Positions 1-8,534 of a stretch of DNA of 64,000 nt are shown here, piece after piece. The notes under the pieces were generated by a model that saw only the letters and a program-made list of their open reading frames with translations, was not told the origin of the DNA and did not search any database. Within the stretch, counting starts at the first letter, position 1, and each line of letters opens with the position of its first letter. The translations under genes were made by a program, and so were the position numbers. Source of the stretch: Hominimerdicola alba (GTDB taxonomy: Bacteria; Bacillota; Clostridia; Oscillospirales; Ruminococcaceae); assembly GCF_900109655.1 (NCBI RefSeq), contig NZ_FOAT01000005.1, positions 64,001-128,000 on the forward strand, read 5' to 3'.

Positions 1-1
1 G

Positions 2-1768
2 GTCTACATCATGAAAGACAAAAGCGGGAAGATAATATACATCGGCAAAGCGAAGAATCTGCACAACCGCGTGACTTCCTATTTCCGCAAAGGGCAGGAT
101 CATCTGCCGAAGGTGTGGAAGATGGTTTCCAACGTGAACGACTACGAGTTCATCGTGACTGACAGCGAGTTTGAAGCGCTGGTACTGGAATGTTCGCTGA
201 TAAAGATGCACACGCCGAAGTACAATATCCTGCTGAAAGATGACAAGGGCTATAGCTATATCCGTGTGACAAATGAGCCATATCCGCGTATTCAGGCAGT
301 TTTGCAGAAGACCGATGATGGCGCGGAATACATCGGACCATATACCAGTTCATTCACGGTGAAGCAGGCTGTTGAGGAAGCAAATAAAGTTTTCAGATTG
401 CCTACCTGTACAAAAATATTCCCGCGTGATATAAAAAAAGAACGTCCCTGCCTTAACTACCATATAAAAAGGTGCATGGGTGTATGTACGGGTCATTTCA
501 ACGAAGAAGAATACCGTAAGACCGTGGCGCAGGCTGTGGACTATATCAAGAACGGCTCGGTGCAATCGGTAGAGCGGCTGACCGCTGAGATGGAGCGTGC
601 CGCGGAAGATCTTGAATTCGAGCTTGCCGCAAAACTCAGGGATAGGATAAATGCCATAACTAAAGCCGCCGAGAGCCAGAAAGTCATCGACGAAACTATA
701 CCGGACTGTGACATAATCGCCATATCCCAGAACGTGGATATCGCCTGCGCCAGCGTTATAATGTACCGCGGCGGCAGACTGACTGACAAGGCAGATTATT
801 TCCTGGGTGAACGTGCCGAACCCGCCCAGATGATGGAAGAGTTCGTGCTGAGTTTCTACGCGATGAAAGAAGATGCGCCAAAGAACGTCCTGCTGTCGGA
901 AGAACCTGCGGATATTGAAATGCTGGAGCAGTATCTCCGCGAAAAGTACAGCCGCGCCGTATATGTAAGTGTACCAAAAAGAGGACATCTGACCAAGTTG
1001 TGTACTCTGGCAAAGAACAATGCCAACGAGTTCATATCCGTCCGCGTTGGCAGAACAGGTCGTGAAGTCGCAGGGCTGGAAGAACTTGCAAGGGCGCTGG
1101 GCATGGAAAAGCCGCCGAGATTCATCGAGTGCTACGATATATCCAATCTGGCATCGAGCGATATGGTGGCGGGTATGGTGGTATTCGAGAACGGCAGACC
1201 TTGTAGAAAATTCTACCGCAAATTCAGCATAAAAACAGTATTCGAGCAGAACGATTACGCCTGCATGACCGAGGTCATCGAAAGGCGTTTCGCAGAATAT
1301 AAAAAAGGCGAGGACGAGGGCTTTTCTCAGCTTCCCGACCTGATACTGCTGGACGGCGGAAACGGTCATGTAAACACTATCAGACCAGTACTGGAACGGC
1401 TGGGGATAAAAGTTCCGCTGTACGGTCTGGTAAAGGACGACCGTCACCGTACAAGAGCGATAGCTACAGGAAACGGCGAGATATCTCTGCTGAAAAGCCG
1501 CGGGGCTTTCGCGTTGGTGACGCAGATACAGGACGAAGTTCACCGTGTTGCGATAAGCTATCAGAAATCAAAGCGAAAGAAAAGCTCTTTCACGCTTGAA
1601 CTGACACAGGTCAGGGGCGTGGGGGACAAGAAAGCCCAGAAACTTCTGCGGGAATTCAAGACAAAGGAAGCGCTGAAAAAAGCGTCTTTAGAAGAACTGC
1701 GGGCTGTGGCGGGAGTAAGCATGGATACCGCCCAAGAGCTTAAAAAGATAATAGATGAAATGAGTTGA
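2..1768 (+). CDS. uvrC: UvrABC system protein C (5' end cut by window edge)
   Basis: Endonuclease subunit of nucleotide excision repair, which cuts both sides of a lesion marked by UvrA/UvrB. The reading frame is open from base 2 (V-Y-I-M-K-D), so the true start lies outside the window and the ATG at 11 is internal. In order: the GIY-YIG nuclease (KIIYIGKAKNL), a four-cysteine cluster (CTKIF...RPCLNY...RCMGVC), the UVR motif that contacts UvrB (about residues 190-225), the RNase H-like second nuclease (IECYDISN, LILLDGGNGHVN) and tandem helix-hairpin-helix repeats at the C terminus. All hallmarks are intact. The next gene starts 4 bases after the stop, so the two are probably co-transcribed. 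Confidence 0.97.
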   Translation, partial: VYIMKDKSGKIIYIGKAKNLHNRVTSYFRKGQDHLPKVWKMVSNVNDYEFIVTDSEFEALVLECSLIKMHTPKYNILLKDDKGYSYIRVTNEPYPRIQAVLQKTDDGAEYIGPYTSSFTVKQAVEEANKVFRLPTCTKIFPRDIKKERPCLNYHIKRCMGVCTGHFNEEEYRKTVAQAVDYIKNGSVQSVERLTAEMERAAEDLEFELAAKLRDRINAITKAAESQKVIDETIPDCDIIAISQNVDIACASVIMYRGGRLTDKADYFLGERAEPAQMMEEFVLSFYAMKEDAPKNVLLSEEPADIEMLEQYLREKYSRAVYVSVPKRGHLTKLCTLAKNNANEFISVRVGRTGREVAGLEELARALGMEKPPRFIECYDISNLASSDMVAGMVVFENGRPCRKFYRKFSIKTVFEQNDYACMTEVIERRFAEYKKGEDEGFSQLPDLILLDGGNGHVNTIRPVLERLGIKVPLYGLVKDDRHRTRAIATGNGEISLLKSRGAFALVTQIQDEVHRVAISYQKSKRKKSSFTLELTQVRGVGDKKAQKLLREFKTKEALKKASLEELRAVAGVSMDTAQELKKIIDEMS

Positions 1769-1772
1769 TGAT

Positions 1773-2183
1773 ATGGTAAGAGAGATAGTTCACGACGTTC
1801 TGTTTTTGAAGCAGAAGTCCACAAAAGCAGATAAAAACGATATGCAGATAGTCACCGACCTGAAAGACACGCTGAAAGCCAACCACGACAGATGTGTTGG
1901 CATGGCAGCGAACATGATAGGGTACAATAAACGCATAATAATTTTTACGGCAGGCATCATGGATATCGTGATGATAAACCCTGTGATAGTGAAAAAAGCT
2001 CAGCCTTACGAGACCGAAGAGGGCTGTCTTTCGCTGACAGGCGTGCGTAAGACCAAGAGATGGGAAAAGATCACCGTTGAATATCAGGATACCGATTTCA
2101 ATAAGAAGCGTGGGGAATTTACGGGATTTGTAGCGCAGATAATCCAGCATGAGTGTGACCATCTTGAGGGGATAATTATATAA
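1773..2183 (+). CDS. Peptide deformylase-like protein, short form with altered motif 1
   Basis: The 136-residue protein has the Fe/Zn deformylase fold signature: motif 2 EGCLS (83-87, metal-ligand Cys85) and motif 3 HECDH (126-130, two His ligands and the catalytic Glu127). Motif 1, normally G-x-G-L-A-A-x-Q, reads VGMAANM (42-48), so the glutamine that stabilises the oxyanion is Met48. It is also shorter than housekeeping deformylases (about 150-190 residues). It could be a weak or specialised deformylase; a second, canonical def elsewhere in the genome is inferred, not seen. It lies 4 bases behind uvrC. Family assignment is sure, activity is not. Confidence 0.85.
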   Translation: MVREIVHDVLFLKQKSTKADKNDMQIVTDLKDTLKANHDRCVGMAANMIGYNKRIIIFTAGIMDIVMINPVIVKKAQPYETEEGCLSLTGVRKTKRWEKITVEYQDTDFNKKRGEFTGFVAQIIQHECDHLEGIII

Positions 2184-2188
2184 CGTAG

Positions 2189-2500
2189 AATCACCAATAG
2201 ATAGCTTATGGTCAAAAGGTCCTCGGCCGGACGGGCCAATTTCGCGGCAACAACCCTGTGCGCCAAACATAATATGCCGCGAATCAAAGAGCGCTGAAAT
2301 AGAACAGCGCACTTCCAACCATGTCAAAAAGGCGCGGCACGCGGTCGACGCAGTCACCGCTAACAAAAATCCGAGCGTGAACAAATCTTGTGTTCACGCT
2401 CAAACTATTTGCGGATATTATTGCCGCTCCCGAAATCAACAGCGCCAGCACAGTCGAGCAGTCGCTGTTAGTTGATGACTCGACCCGCGAAACAATGGAC
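2189..2500. repeat. Dispersed structured repeat, copy A
   Basis: This non-coding stretch matches 9629-9930. The strongest identity is 2325-2440 against about 9764-9876, with shorter similarity on both sides (a shared AATCACCAA start). It contains a perfect 11-bp hairpin (2373-2383 with 2391-2401, outer stem GAGCGT/ACGCTC). In the other copy that stem carries a compensatory change (GAAC/GTTC here, GGAC/GTCC there), which points to selection on RNA or hairpin structure. A shorter match to the core (about 16 bases) occurs near 14310. No open frame in it looks like a protein. Nothing else is seen between the def-like gene and the terminator at 2561. Confidence 0.7.
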
Positions 2501-2560
2501 GAAAACCATCAAACTACTGACCAAAGCAAATATCCGAATCAATCACACCATAAAAAAACA

Positions 2561-2588
2561 CCCCGAAGCAAGTAAAAATACTTCGGGG
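2561..2588 (-). terminator. Intrinsic terminator of the 2644-4920 gene group
   Basis: Stem CCCCGAAG/CTTCGGGG with a 12-base loop. On the minus strand the stem is followed by TGTTTTTTT. The same stem occurs in terminators at 9520 and 59441. Confidence 0.85.
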
Positions 2589-2643
2589 CAAAGATTAAAT
2601 ATCTGTATCAAGCCCATCCACATAAGGACAGTTTTTTGTACAC

Positions 2644-3447
2644 TTATTTTTCCGAGTCTTCCTCAGCAGCCTCGGATTCCTCTTCCGCCTCATCACCAAG
2701 GAATATCTCTTTCTGCATATCTTTCAACTCATCGTCTTTAAGCTCTTTGCCGTCGATAGTTATGCCCTCAGCTGTGATATCCTTGAAAATGAATCCGTCA
2801 TGCTCTACGTTCACCGTGACTTCCGCAGATATTTTGCCGTGTCTTCCGCTGTAAACCAACTCATAGATATCCCCAGAATGTGTGCAGTCACATTCGTAAG
2901 CACCATCATCGAACCAGCTTTCCAGCATCTTTCCTACAGTCTTGTCATCGTCAGATGTATCAAAGCCCATCACCGATACAGGGGTGTTCTCCAGCCTGTC
3001 CGGAACGTTCTTCTCGTTCACCGTCAGTCCCTGAACAAATCCGTTCGAGAATATAGCCGCCGCAGTAAGTATCACCAAAACAGCGCACTTTGTTGCTCCC
3101 GCTCTTCTCATCTTGTCTCTGCGGTACAGGTAAAGCGGAGGTATCCACACCGCCTTTGCAAGACTTTTACGTGCAGTATCATCAAGGACGTCAGCATTAT
3201 TAAGGTCATAGTGTTTAAGGTCAGCCCGACAGCCGAAGAATATCATGAATATCACTGTCAGCCAGAGCACCGCACCGGAATACTTATCCACCGCAAAGCT
3301 CTCCAAAACTATACCTGCCAGAGGCAGTAAAGCAACACACCAAAGTCCGCCGCCCACCGAGCGCTCGCCTCTTGCAAGCCTGGGCTTCAGCTGAAATTTC
3401 TGCTCGGGCGAATACTGCCAGCTGAACTGCATATTATTAAGATCCAT
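2644..3447 (-). CDS. Membrane protein of unknown function
   Basis: I do not recognise the family. The 267-residue protein has two membrane segments close together near residues 35-75, a third near 125-145, a following domain of about 110 residues and a very acidic C-terminal tail (EAEEESEAAEEDSEK). The start is ambiguous: ATG 3447 lies 2 bases after the stop of the upstream gene, with GGAGG 14 bases before it; a TTG at 3468 is the alternative. It is the last gene of the minus-strand group 4920-2644, and the terminator follows directly. The C-terminal part contains the cysteine pair ECDC. Confidence 0.7.
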   Translation of the reverse strand: MDLNNMQFSWQYSPEQKFQLKPRLARGERSVGGGLWCVALLPLAGIVLESFAVDKYSGAVLWLTVIFMIFFGCRADLKHYDLNNADVLDDTARKSLAKAVWIPPLYLYRRDKMRRAGATKCAVLVILTAAAIFSNGFVQGLTVNEKNVPDRLENTPVSVMGFDTSDDDKTVGKMLESWFDDGAYECDCTHSGDIYELVYSGRHGKISAEVTVNVEHDGFIFKDITAEGITIDGKELKDDELKDMQKEIFLGDEAEEESEAAEEDSEK

Positions 3448-3449
3448 CT

Positions 3450-4226
3450 TTAATATTTGTACCTCCAAGTGATATTAGGCTCTCTGTGGCAGTAATATCT
3501 GTCCCTGCCCACAGTCCGCCTGCCGTACTCTATAGCCTTAGTCGGACAGCCGTTTATGCAAGACATGCAGTGCATACATTTCTCGCCCCATACAGGTCTG
3601 CCGCCTACCAGACTTATGCTGCCGTAAGGACAGGCTTCAACACATTTGCCGCAGCCCACGCATTTGTCCGTCGCCCTGAATTTTCTGCTTGAAACGCAAG
3701 CTCCGAAAAACCATGGGTTCACCAGCTTCGTCAAAGGCTTCAGCAGCTTCATATCCAGATGATCTTTCAGAACTTCTCCTCGGGATATGGTATTCACGAT
3801 GGATACTATCTCGCTGTCCGCCATGCGGTAGATATGCCTGCACTCATCCTCTTTCGGTGGCTTGTACATGATGATATAGTTCTCGGGCATAGGCACGCCC
3901 GCAAATCCCATGAAAGTCATGCCTTTTTTCTCGCATATCTTTTTGAGATACTTTGCCGCGTCCCCTGTCTGAGATTCGCAGGTCGCAACAAAGTATACCT
4001 TGTCGCTGCCCCAGAAATCAGAACGTTCCAGAAAGCCCTCCACCAGCGGCGGGAATCTCCAGGCATATATGGGCGCACAGATTATGTAGGGCGCCTTTGA
4101 ATAGAACTTCGTCTTAACGCCCGTCTTTATGTATTCTCTCATATCCTTGACTTCATTGTGCAGAAGCTCGCCTATAACCTCTGCCACATAACGGGTATTG
4201 CCCGTACCGCTGAAATATAAGACCAT
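3450..4226 (-). CDS. EFR1 family flavodoxin-ferredoxin fusion
   Basis: Predicted cytoplasmic electron-transfer protein. The N-terminal half is flavodoxin-like with the FMN phosphate loop FSGTGNTRYVA (residues 5-15). The C-terminal part has two 4Fe-4S motifs of the CxxCxxCxxxCP type (CVGCGKCVEACP and CMHCMSCINGCP). Length (258) and domain order fit the EFR1 family common in anaerobic Firmicutes; its partners are unknown. It sits 4 bases after the DUF2461 gene and 2 bases before the membrane protein gene, so the three form one transcription unit. Confidence 0.88.
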   Translation of the reverse strand: MVLYFSGTGNTRYVAEVIGELLHNEVKDMREYIKTGVKTKFYSKAPYIICAPIYAWRFPPLVEGFLERSDFWGSDKVYFVATCESQTGDAAKYLKKICEKKGMTFMGFAGVPMPENYIIMYKPPKEDECRHIYRMADSEIVSIVNTISRGEVLKDHLDMKLLKPLTKLVNPWFFGACVSSRKFRATDKCVGCGKCVEACPYGSISLVGGRPVWGEKCMHCMSCINGCPTKAIEYGRRTVGRDRYYCHREPNITWRYKY

Positions 4227-4230
4227 CTTC

Positions 4231-4920
4231 TCACCTCGTCTTCTCAGAATCCTCCGCCGCCACAGCTTCCTCAGCCTTTATGAAAAGCTCATACACAGGG
4301 GCTATCTTCTCGAAATCCGCCGCCACCCTTTCGCAAAGCTTGTCCCCGAAAAACAGCTCGGGGTCATCACTGGAATGTAGCACCACGGGATTTCTCCTGT
4401 TCAGCCAGTTCTTGTACCTTACGGGTTCATTGGGGTACCTGTCACGCTTGTAAGGCTCACCGTCAAGCACAAGGCTGTCCTGACTTTCATAAGCGTCTAT
4501 AGCCTTCACCGCCGTTTTGTCGCGGTTGAGTATGTACATACGCACCTTTTCCACCACAGGCGAGGGTATGTTGTAATACCCGCAGCCCCAGCCCAGATCA
4601 TCGGGACTTATCCAGAAGAAAAATTCAGGCTTGCTGACGAATCTCTCTTTCGGGCGCATAAGGGAGAACCATATGCTTTTCCTGAAAAACATACCGTCCC
4701 TGATAAGCCTTACGTCCCTGTATATACGGCTGACTTTCTTGGGCGAGCATACTATCCTGCTGTCGATACGCCCCATAAGCGGCGTAAGATATTCTATCAT
4801 CTCCCGCATGGGAACAAGTATCTCCCTCTCGTAGGTCTCCTTGTTCGCCTTGAACCATTCCTTGTCATTACGGGTGTAGTTTTCAAACAAAAACTGCGGT
4901 GCATTAGGTGTGAAAGGCAT
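4231..4920 (-). CDS. DUF2461 domain protein
   Basis: The 229-residue protein has the DUF2461 (TIGR02453) pattern: N-terminal F-L-F-E-N-Y-x-R-N-D-K-E-W-F followed by a long helix, the central SRIYRDVRLIRDGMFFRKSIWF segment (given here only as a location, about residues 64-85) and the YxIP motif. The family's function is not known. It is the probable first gene of the redox/membrane group running down to 2644. Start ATG 4920 fits the family's N terminus. Confidence 0.85.
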   Translation of the reverse strand: MPFTPNAPQFLFENYTRNDKEWFKANKETYEREILVPMREMIEYLTPLMGRIDSRIVCSPKKVSRIYRDVRLIRDGMFFRKSIWFSLMRPKERFVSKPEFFFWISPDDLGWGCGYYNIPSPVVEKVRMYILNRDKTAVKAIDAYESQDSLVLDGEPYKRDRYPNEPVRYKNWLNRRNPVVLHSSDDPELFFGDKLCERVAADFEKIAPVYELFIKAEEAVAAEDSEKTR

Positions 4921-4991
4921 AACCGTTACCTCTGCTTTCTTGTCATCGTCTTCTCTTTTTCACGTCTCTCGTCCTGCGTATCCGACCCCTG

Positions 4992-5315
4992 TCAGGTCAT
5001 AACGAAATAATCGTCCTCACACTCGCCGTCCAGGCTGTAAATGCAGTAATATTCGGCAAATTCAGGGCTGCTGTCCTTTTGGTAAACATCAAGATCAACC
5101 TTGATGAAATCACGGCTGAACTTTTTTGATACCACAAAGGAATACCCATAAAGCCTGACTTCCACCTGATCTTTGTCCGTCAGCCCATACTCTCGGCTTT
5201 CCTCTCTCGTTATATCGTCTGTAAGATAGTTTTCAAAGCACACCCAGAAACTGTCAAAAGTCCGCTTCACCAGATCATATCTTTCAACTATCTCATCAAG
5301 TTCATCTCTCAGCAT
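4992..5315 (-). CDS. Small acidic protein of unknown function
   Basis: The 107-residue acidic protein has no signal peptide or membrane segment. Start ATG 5315 is preceded by GGGAGG at a short distance, which favours it over an upstream in-frame codon at 5348. No family is recognised. It ends in DDYFVMT. The 71-base gap to the DUF2461 gene allows co-transcription. Confidence 0.6.
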   Translation of the reverse strand: MLRDELDEIVERYDLVKRTFDSFWVCFENYLTDDITREESREYGLTDKDQVEVRLYGYSFVVSKKFSRDFIKVDLDVYQKDSSPEFAEYYCIYSLDGECEDDYFVMT

Positions 5316-5435
5316 ATTTCCTCCCTGATCTACGGCACATGGGGTCATACGTCTATTCAGATATATTATAACCTATTTTTCCCAAACAGTCAACAGCTTT
5401 ATTCAGATTTGAGTTTTTTCCGTATGATTTGCCGA

Positions 5436-5464
5436 TTTACAAAGCTATCGTAAAATGTTATAAT
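5436..5464 (+). promoter_or_regulatory. Sigma-A promoter of the 5498 acetyltransferase
   Basis: TTTACA (5436-5441), a 17-base spacer and TATAAT (5459-5464). It shows that translation cannot start at the in-frame codon at 5429 and supports the GTG at 5498. Confidence 0.7.
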
Positions 5465-5497
5465 TTTAAAGTATTATATTATGCGGAGGTGTGTACT

Positions 5498-5965
5498 GTG
5501 GCGATAGAATTCAAGCGCGCAGACCTGAGTGACCTTGAAGCCCTTGTTTCATCAAGGATAAAAGTCCTCATAGCGGCAAACAAGCTTCCCGAGGATACTG
5601 ATATGTCACTGATAGAACAGCAGTCCCGGGATTATTACAAGCAGTCCCTTGCAGACGGCACCCACACAGCCTATCTTGTTTATGACGGTGATGATATCAT
5701 CGCCGCAGGAGGAGTAAGCTATTACAGGGTAATGCCCACCTGCGATGTCCCCACAGGCAGAAAAGCCTATATCATGAATATGTACACCGACCCCAGATAC
5801 CGCAGACAGGGCATAGCCTATAAAACTCTGTCCCTGCTTGTTGAGGACGCTAAATCAAAGGGTGTTGATTTCATCTCTCTCGAAGCCACGGATATGGGCA
5901 GACCTCTCTATGAGAAGTTCGGCTTTGTGGGTACGCCCCATGAGATGATACTTCCGACAGAATGA
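5498..5965 (+). CDS. GNAT family N-acetyltransferase
   Basis: The 155-residue protein has a single GNAT domain with the acetyl-CoA pyrophosphate loop RRQGIA (near residue 112), a preceding beta strand (IMNMYTDPRY) and the C-terminal LYEKFGF signature. The substrate cannot be told. The start is GTG 5498: GGAGG lies 8 bases upstream, and the frame upstream of it lies within the promoter. The next gene follows 14 bases after the stop with its own AGGAGGA site, so both share one transcript. Confidence 0.88.
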   Translation: MAIEFKRADLSDLEALVSSRIKVLIAANKLPEDTDMSLIEQQSRDYYKQSLADGTHTAYLVYDGDDIIAAGGVSYYRVMPTCDVPTGRKAYIMNMYTDPRYRRQGIAYKTLSLLVEDAKSKGVDFISLEATDMGRPLYEKFGFVGTPHEMILPTE

Positions 5966-5979
5966 CAGGAGGAATGTAA

Positions 5980-6453
5980 ATGTACAAATATTCGGACAAT
6001 GATATGAACCATTTCTCTCTTCATGACTGCCGTGCCACCAAACTTGCCATCGGCGACCATAGTCTGACTTTCGAGTTTGAGGACGGCTACTATATCTGCG
6101 GCGGCACAATGCTGAACCAGTACACAGGCAGGTCGGAAGTCAGCTTCACAACTCCATCCGACAAACCCGACAGGAACATCAGCATATATGTGTTCGAGTA
6201 TCTTGATACCGATGAGGACAGCGAAGAAAGCAGGGCGATAAGAACCTCCATACCCTTGGATAAATTCATCGGACTGCTGAACAACGGCGCACAGCTGGAA
6301 TTTCTCGATGAATACAGCGGCTATGAAAAATTCTTCTATGACTGCGTGCTGTGGTACCCGAAAGGGGAAGTCCCCCGCACTGCGGACTGTCAGATATTCA
6401 TCAGAGCAAAGGATATCACCTACCGCTGGAACGAGGTAAAGACCGAAGGATAA
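5980..6453 (+). CDS. Conserved-looking hypothetical protein
   Basis: The 157-residue protein is soluble, acidic and rich in aromatic residues, with no signal or membrane segment. It begins MYKYSDNDMNHFSLHDC, a start (NHFSLHDC) that resembles small immunity-type or DUF proteins from the same bacteria, but I cannot name a family. It is translated from ATG 5980 behind AGGAGGA and is co-transcribed with the acetyltransferase. Confidence 0.7.
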   Translation: MYKYSDNDMNHFSLHDCRATKLAIGDHSLTFEFEDGYYICGGTMLNQYTGRSEVSFTTPSDKPDRNISIYVFEYLDTDEDSEESRAIRTSIPLDKFIGLLNNGAQLEFLDEYSGYEKFFYDCVLWYPKGEVPRTADCQIFIRAKDITYRWNEVKTEG

Positions 6454-6517
6454 CAGCGTGAAATTTCGCTGTATTATAAAAGTAAGTAAAGTATATTATG
6501 TTAAGGAGTAAAGTAAA

Positions 6518-8134
6518 ATGATAACAGTTTCAAACGTCAGCCTTTCCTTTGGAGGGCAGCTGCTTTTCAAGGATGTTGACCTTAAATTCACAAACGGCAA
6601 CTGCTACGGCATAATCGGCGCTAACGGCGCAGGCAAATCCACTTTCCTGCGCATACTCAACGGCGAGCTTGAACCCACAACGGGTGAGGTCGCTATCACC
6701 AAGGGCGAGCGCCTTTCAGTGCTGAAACAGGATCACTTCGCATTTGACGAGTATACCGTTCTGGACACAGTCATCATGGGCAACAAGCGCCTTTATGATA
6801 TCATGCAGGAAAAAGATGCACTCTATGCCAAGGAAGATTTCTCCGAGGAAGACGGCGACCGCGCAGGTCAGCTGGAAAGCGAATTTGCCGAGCTCAACGG
6901 CTGGGAAGCTGAATCCGATGCTTCCAAGCTGATACAGGGTCTGGGTCTTTCCGAAGATCTTCTCTATCAGCAGATGGCAGGACTTTCGGGTAACGAGAAA
7001 GTCAAGGTACTGCTGGCTCAGGCACTTTTCGGCAACCCCGATATCATCATGCTTGACGAGCCTACCAACCATCTGGATATCGATGCTATCCGCTGGCTTG
7101 AAGACTTCCTCGCAGATTACTTCGGTACAGTACTCGTTGTCAGCCATGACAGACACTTCCTCAACAATGTCTGCACACACATCGTTGATATCGACTACAC
7201 CAAAATAAAGATGTACGTGGGCAACTACGAATTCTGGTACGAATCCTCACAGCTGATGCAGAGACTTATCAAGAACCAGAACAAGAAAGCTGAGGAAAAG
7301 ATCAAGGAACTCCAAGAGTTCATCAACAGATTCTCAGCTAACAAGTCCAAATCCCGTCAGGCTACTGCGAGACGTAAGCTTCTGGATAAGCTGAGCGTCG
7401 AGGAAATGCCCGCATCATCAAGAAAGTACCCATTCATCGGCTTCAACATCGACCGCGAGCTGGGCAAGGATATACTGAAAGTCAACAACGTTTCCAAGAC
7501 TGTTGACGGCGTAAAGCTTCTCAATAACGTCAGCTTCACCCTCTCCCGCACCGACAAGGTGGCATTCATAGGCGAAAGCGAACAGGCGATAACCGCACTC
7601 TTCAAGATACTCGCTGAGGAGACCGAGCCTGACGAGGGAACTATCAAGTGGGGCGTTTCAACTTCACGTTCATATTTCCCTGTTGACAACTCCGAGTATT
7701 TCAACGGTCACACCGAGAGCATAGTTGACTGGCTCCGTCCCTACTCTACTTCTGAGGTAACAGACACATTCCTCCGCGGCTTCCTGGGACGTATGCTGTT
7801 CTCGGGCGACGAGATATACAAGCCTGTTGAGGTACTCTCCGGCGGCGAAAAGGTAAGATGTATGTTCAGCCGAATGATGCTTTTCGGTTCAAACGTTATA
7901 CTCCTCGACCGTCCTACCAACCATCTCGACCTCGAATCCATCACCGCTGTGAACAACGCTCTCCGTGATTTCAAGGGTGTAGTTATATTCGCCAGCCACG
8001 ACCACGAGATAGTACAGACCGTTGCAAACCGCATCATCGAGATAACTCCCGATGGCTGTATCGACCGTGCAGGCACCTATGAAGAATTCCTTGAATGGAG
8101 AAGAGAGCAGGGCATGAAGTCCTTCATCGAATAA
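6518..8134 (+). CDS. ABC-F family ATPase, YkpA/YbiT-like
   Basis: Soluble twin-ATPase of the ABC-F class, whose members act on ribosomes and not in membranes. NBD1 is complete: Walker A GANGAGKST (34-42), signature LSGNEKVK, Walker B IIMLDEPTNHLD. NBD2 has the degenerate Walker A GESEQAIT, which I recall as typical of the YkpA subgroup, plus signature LSGGEKVR. Its Walker B reads LLDRPTNHLD, so the catalytic glutamate is Arg465, which is not expected. The 538-residue length and the basic inter-domain linker (about 240-300) fit the subgroup. ATG 6518 has AAGGAG upstream. Confidence 0.93.
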   Translation: MITVSNVSLSFGGQLLFKDVDLKFTNGNCYGIIGANGAGKSTFLRILNGELEPTTGEVAITKGERLSVLKQDHFAFDEYTVLDTVIMGNKRLYDIMQEKDALYAKEDFSEEDGDRAGQLESEFAELNGWEAESDASKLIQGLGLSEDLLYQQMAGLSGNEKVKVLLAQALFGNPDIIMLDEPTNHLDIDAIRWLEDFLADYFGTVLVVSHDRHFLNNVCTHIVDIDYTKIKMYVGNYEFWYESSQLMQRLIKNQNKKAEEKIKELQEFINRFSANKSKSRQATARRKLLDKLSVEEMPASSRKYPFIGFNIDRELGKDILKVNNVSKTVDGVKLLNNVSFTLSRTDKVAFIGESEQAITALFKILAEETEPDEGTIKWGVSTSRSYFPVDNSEYFNGHTESIVDWLRPYSTSEVTDTFLRGFLGRMLFSGDEIYKPVEVLSGGEKVRCMFSRMMLFGSNVILLDRPTNHLDLESITAVNNALRDFKGVVIFASHDHEIVQTVANRIIEITPDGCIDRAGTYEEFLEWRREQGMKSFIE

Positions 8135-8187
8135 CTTTTTTAATTCATAACTATTGGCAGTGGCGCGAGTGTTGCGCCTTGTATCCA

Positions 8188-8225
8188 AAGAGCGTATGCA
8201 GAACAAAATGCATACGCTCTTTTTG
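8188..8225 (+). terminator. Terminator of the ABC-F gene
   Basis: Stem GAGCGTATGCA/TGCATACGCTC (8190-8200 with 8209-8219) followed by a T run. The stem is the same as that of the terminator at 51662. Confidence 0.9.
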
Positions 8226-8534
8226 TGTAATATTTTACCATTTTTGATGGTTAACATTATTTTTTCTTTGAGCCACTCATTAAACAACCCCTGTTTTTCG
8301 AGGCTAATTATCCTTTAACAGTTCTTAACATAAATCATTGTGAATGTCAATTATTTAATATAATCAACATTTTCCGCAACTCTCACAAATGAAGCTGCAA
8401 AATCACCTCAAAAATCAGACCTCTCAAAAATACCCGATAATAAGTTCAAAAAAACTTAATTAAAAAGCCCCCGCTGTATGTTATAATTTTATCAGATTCC
8501 TCAGTTGAAACATTTCATGTCCGAGGTGAATACT
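8226..8534. other. AT-rich spacer between ABC-F and HPP-like genes
   Basis: No gene is seen. A TATAAT at 8482-8487 may be the -10 box of the next gene; the matching -35 region is weak. Confidence 0.4.

Noticed and set aside
350-1543. 397-codon minus-strand frame inside uvrC
   Set aside because: It is antisense to a complete UvrC domain set, has no ribosome binding site and its product resembles nothing.
5429-5497. Upstream start for the first acetyltransferase gene
   Set aside because: The extra 23 codons overlap the -10/-35 promoter and have no ribosome binding site; GTG 5498 fits better.
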